This document shows, piece by piece, positions 61,431-64,000 of a stretch of DNA of 64,000 nucleotides. The notes under the pieces are model-generated. The model worked only from the letters and a program-made list of their open reading frames with translations. It did no database searches and had not been told where the DNA came from. Source of the DNA: CAZGMN01 sp964645765 (GTDB taxonomy: Bacteria; Acidobacteriota; Aminicenantia; Aminicenantales; Aminicenantaceae); assembly GCA_964645765.1 (NCBI GenBank), contig CAZYBE010000012.1, positions 1-64,000 on the forward strand. Reading direction: 5' to 3'. A program made the position numbers and the translations under genes. Position 1 is the first letter of the stretch. Each line of letters starts with the position of its first letter.

Positions 61431-63857
61431 ATGCGAAATGCTAACAATTACTCGGAAGTCACCAGAAATATTTCTTTGATTCCTTTGAGAGATATTGTTG
61501 TTTTCCCCTCAACACTTGTTCCTTTCATTATCGGCCGGTCTTCATCCGTTCAAGCCTTAGAGGCTGCGATCGAAAGAGACAAGTTGATCTTTTTAGCTGC
61601 TCAAATGGATGCCACCTTGGATAATCCAACCCCAAGGGATATTTACTCAATGGGTGTCGTGGCAAAGATTATCCGCACAGTCAAAATGGATAACAATAAT
61701 ATAAAAGTTGTCGTCGAAGGAAAGAAAAGGGCGAGAGTCATCGAGTATTTGAGCACCTATCCTTATTATCAGGTCTTGGCCAAAGAAATTAAAGAAATTG
61801 AAACCGAGAGCAGAGAGTTAAGAGAAATTCTTCAAAGAGTTTTAACCTTCTTTGAAGATTATCTAAAGCTCAGCCAAAATGCAAATTTTGAATCTATCAT
61901 TCCTGCCTTGAAAGAAAATTCTCCCGACAGAATTGCCGACATCATCTCTTCTCACCTCTATCTTCCCTTGGAAGAAAAACAGAACCTGTTAGAGACGACC
62001 AACTCTTTTGAAAGGATTCGGAGGCTCAATTATATTTTAGAAAACGAAATACTAAAGGTCCATTCGAGGCTAAAAAAAGAAGGAAAAAGCCAGGGCCGGA
62101 GAAAAGTTCCTTTCGTTGATGCCGGGCAAAAGGTCTTTCCGGCCGGGGTGAGCTTTAAAAAAGAAGACCAACCAAACGAAATTGAAGAGCTGAGGCAGAA
62201 GGTGGCCCAGGCCAAAATGTCCAAGGATGCTGAAGAAAAGTCTTATAAAGAAATAGAAAGGCTGGAATCGATGCCCCCCATGTCTGCCGAAGCAACAGTC
62301 TGTCGCAATTATTTAGACTGGCTAATATCTCTGCCTTGGAATAAGAAATCAAGAGAAAAAAGAGACCTGGCTGGGGCAGAAAAAATATTGAACGAAGACC
62401 ATTATGGATTAGAAAAAGTTAAGGAAAGAATATCAGAATATCTTTCAATTCGACAACTCGTTAAAAACCCGAAAGGAATTATTTTAGGCTTTATCGGCCC
62501 CCCTGGGGTAGGGAAGAGTTCTCTGGGCCGTTCAATCGCTCGAGCCACGGGAAGAAAATTTGTTCGCCTTTCGCTGGGAGGCGTCAGAGACGAGGCTGAA
62601 ATCAGAGGCCATAGAAGGACATACATCGGAGCCTACCCGGGAAGAATGATCCAGATGATTAAGAGAGCCGGAACGAAGAACCCAGTTTTCTTGCTCGATG
62701 AAGTCGATAAAATGAGCATGGACTTCAGGGGTGATCCGGCATCGGCCCTGATGGAAGTCTTGGATCCCGAGCAGAACAGCACTTTCCTTGACCACTACAT
62801 CGACACTGACTTCGACCTCTCCCAGGTGATGTTCATCGTGACCGCAAACATGATCGACCCTGTTCCAAGGCCTCTGATAGATAGAATGGAAGTCATTCGA
62901 ATACCCGGCTATACTGAAGATGAAAAGCTGCAGATCGCCAAGCATTTTTTGCTGTCCAAACAAATAAATGCTCATGGACTTCACGACAATAACCTCAAGA
63001 TTACCGACAAGGCTTTCATGAAGGTCATTCGAGAGTATACGAGAGAAGCCGGAGTCAGGAACATAGAGCGAGAGATCACTTCAATCTGCCGCAAGGTTGT
63101 GAAAAAGGTTGTTTCAAAGGGAAAATCCTATAGCGAAAAAGTCACTCATAAAAACCTTGAAAAATATTTAGGCATTCCGCGGTTCAGGCGGTCAGAAATA
63201 GATAAAAAAGACGAGATTGGTGTTGCTATTGGAATGGCTTGGACAGAGTTTGGCGGAGAGCTTTTAAGTTTTGAGGTGACAAAGGTTCATGGGAAAGGGA
63301 ACTTCACTCTAACCGGTCATCTCGGAGAAATCATGCAGGAATCAGCTCAAGCTGCATTCAGTTATGTTAAGGGAAAGATATACGAATTGAACATTGCCAA
63401 GGATTTACATAAAAATTATGACATTCACATCCACGTTCCTGAAGTCGCAACCCCCAAAGAAGGGCCTTCTGCCGGCATAACAATCGCAACCTCAATCATT
63501 TCTCTCCTCGCTGAAATCCCTGTGAACAAAAAGGTTGCGATGAGCGGAGAGATCACTCTGAAGGGAAAAGTTCTCCCAGTCGGTGGAATAAAGGAAAAAT
63601 TACTGGCAGCACATCGAGAGGAGATAAAAGAGGTCATCCTTCCCTTTGACAATAAACCTGACTTAAAAGATGTTTCAAAAAATATAACGGAAGATATGAA
63701 AATCCACTTCGTCGAAAACATGGATGAAGTCTTAAAGATTGCCTTGACAAGAGAATTACCAGTAAAGGCAGAAAAGAAAAAAATTGCAGTCTCCTCTGAG
63801 CTCTCGAAGAGGGACGAGGAAGGGGAGGGACCTCAGGAGCCACCTTTAACTCACTGA
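61431..63857 (+). CDS. lon: ATP-dependent protease Lon
   Basis: An 808-residue LonA: N-terminal substrate domain (IPLRDIVVFPSTLVPFIIGR), a coiled coil, AAA+ module with Walker A GPPGVGKSS (near residue 355) and Walker B PVFLLDEVDKM, and the peptidase domain with the catalytic dyad Ser680 (EGPSAGIT) and Lys723 (GGIKEKLLAAHR). It degrades misfolded and some regulatory proteins. The ATG has only a weak GGGA site. A 7-bp palindrome lies 31 bases upstream. It follows tig. Confidence 0.97.
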   Translation: MRNANNYSEVTRNISLIPLRDIVVFPSTLVPFIIGRSSSVQALEAAIERDKLIFLAAQMDATLDNPTPRDIYSMGVVAKIIRTVKMDNNNIKVVVEGKKRARVIEYLSTYPYYQVLAKEIKEIETESRELREILQRVLTFFEDYLKLSQNANFESIIPALKENSPDRIADIISSHLYLPLEEKQNLLETTNSFERIRRLNYILENEILKVHSRLKKEGKSQGRRKVPFVDAGQKVFPAGVSFKKEDQPNEIEELRQKVAQAKMSKDAEEKSYKEIERLESMPPMSAEATVCRNYLDWLISLPWNKKSREKRDLAGAEKILNEDHYGLEKVKERISEYLSIRQLVKNPKGIILGFIGPPGVGKSSLGRSIARATGRKFVRLSLGGVRDEAEIRGHRRTYIGAYPGRMIQMIKRAGTKNPVFLLDEVDKMSMDFRGDPASALMEVLDPEQNSTFLDHYIDTDFDLSQVMFIVTANMIDPVPRPLIDRMEVIRIPGYTEDEKLQIAKHFLLSKQINAHGLHDNNLKITDKAFMKVIREYTREAGVRNIEREITSICRKVVKKVVSKGKSYSEKVTHKNLEKYLGIPRFRRSEIDKKDEIGVAIGMAWTEFGGELLSFEVTKVHGKGNFTLTGHLGEIMQESAQAAFSYVKGKIYELNIAKDLHKNYDIHIHVPEVATPKEGPSAGITIATSIISLLAEIPVNKKVAMSGEITLKGKVLPVGGIKEKLLAAHREEIKEVILPFDNKPDLKDVSKNITEDMKIHFVENMDEVLKIALTRELPVKAEKKKIAVSSELSKRDEEGEGPQEPPLTH

Positions 63858-63943
63858 TTTTAAATAAATTATAATATTTCCAAAATACACACAAAAATTA
63901 TCAGATTCAAGAAAAACAACATTCAAAAGAGAGGTAAAGAAAA

Positions 63944-64000
63944 ATGAAAGAGTACAATTTAGCTCAACTTGAAGAAAAAGACATTGACGAAATCTTAAAA
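63944..64000 (+). CDS. Start of an unidentified gene (partial)
   Basis: An ATG at 63944 with GAGGT about nine bases upstream opens a frame that runs to the window edge, reading MKEYNLAQLEEKDIDEILK. Nineteen residues are too few to name a family. It follows lon by 86 bases on the same strand. Confidence 0.5.
   Translation, partial: MKEYNLAQLEEKDIDEILK

Noticed and set aside
1..64000. CRISPR arrays, rRNA genes, prophage or integrative elements
   Set aside because: No regularly spaced direct repeats, rRNA sequence, integrase, transposase or phage structural genes are seen.

Overview
The window reads as chromosomal DNA of a Gram-negative-type (diderm), anaerobic, peptide- and amino-acid-using bacterium. 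Diderm signs are RlpA with a SPOR domain, a TonB-dependent receptor, a beta-barrel-like secreted protein and several lipoproteins. Anaerobic signs are rubrerythrin, a PerR-type regulator, a DsrMK/HdrD-like iron-sulfur pair and DsrC. Tat-type leaders, many secreted hydrolases, moderate GC, frequent TTG starts and the gene mix fit the Acidobacteriota / Candidatus Aminicenantes neighbourhood. That placement is inference from gene content, not from a marker tree. There is no rRNA, CRISPR array, prophage or transposase gene. Two tRNA genes are present (Asn-GUU and Leu-UAG).

Layout: 1-6.4 kb holds the start of a leftward gene (possible MFS transporter), a palindromic repeat, a Tat-exported glycosylasparaginase, cell-envelope genes (RlpA, VanZ-like) and a leftward PerR - rubrerythrin - DUF438/hemerythrin operon, then a LOG-family gene. 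6.4-10.1 kb has a 172-bp foldback repeat, an unusual split purine pair (archaeal-type PurO-like IMP cyclohydrolase plus a free-standing AICAR transformylase) and a malic enzyme. 10.2-15.4 kb is a heat-shock operon dnaK-dnaJ-hspR-sigma-dnaC-like with a HAIR-like HspR operator over its promoter. 15.5-22.8 kb has tRNA-Asn, a small orphan gene, a beta-barrel candidate, NamZ-like muramidase, SixA, a metallo-hydrolase and an Fe-S aldo/keto reductase. 22.9-26.7 kb carries DsrM-like, DsrK-like, class V aminotransferase and DsrC genes, probably a thiol/disulfide electron-transfer module without dsrAB nearby. 28-39 kb has a decayed amidohydrolase, an alpha-toroid protein, FolK, a TonB receptor, an S9 peptidase, an amidohydrolase, a second copy of the 172-bp repeat and an M14 peptidase. 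39-44.5 kb has YraN, CysS, a split saccharopine lysine-degradation pair and a MEMO-family protein.

44.5-50.7 kb is a second heat-shock operon, hrcA-grpE-dnaK2-dnaJ2-rsmE-Ser/Thr kinase. Its DnaK lacks the helical lid. 50.8-55.6 kb has ilvE, pilT and alaS. 55.7-59.8 kb has a lytic transglycosylase, a lipid-kinase remnant, two membrane proteins and a trypsin-fold/TPR protein that has lost its catalytic His and Asp. The right end has tRNA-Leu, trigger factor, Lon and the start of one more gene.

The strongest second-look items are the PurO/PurV pair, the DsrC/DsrMK-like module, the HspR-sigma operon with its HAIR-like site beside a separate HrcA operon with a lidless Hsp70, and the two families of palindromic repeats.
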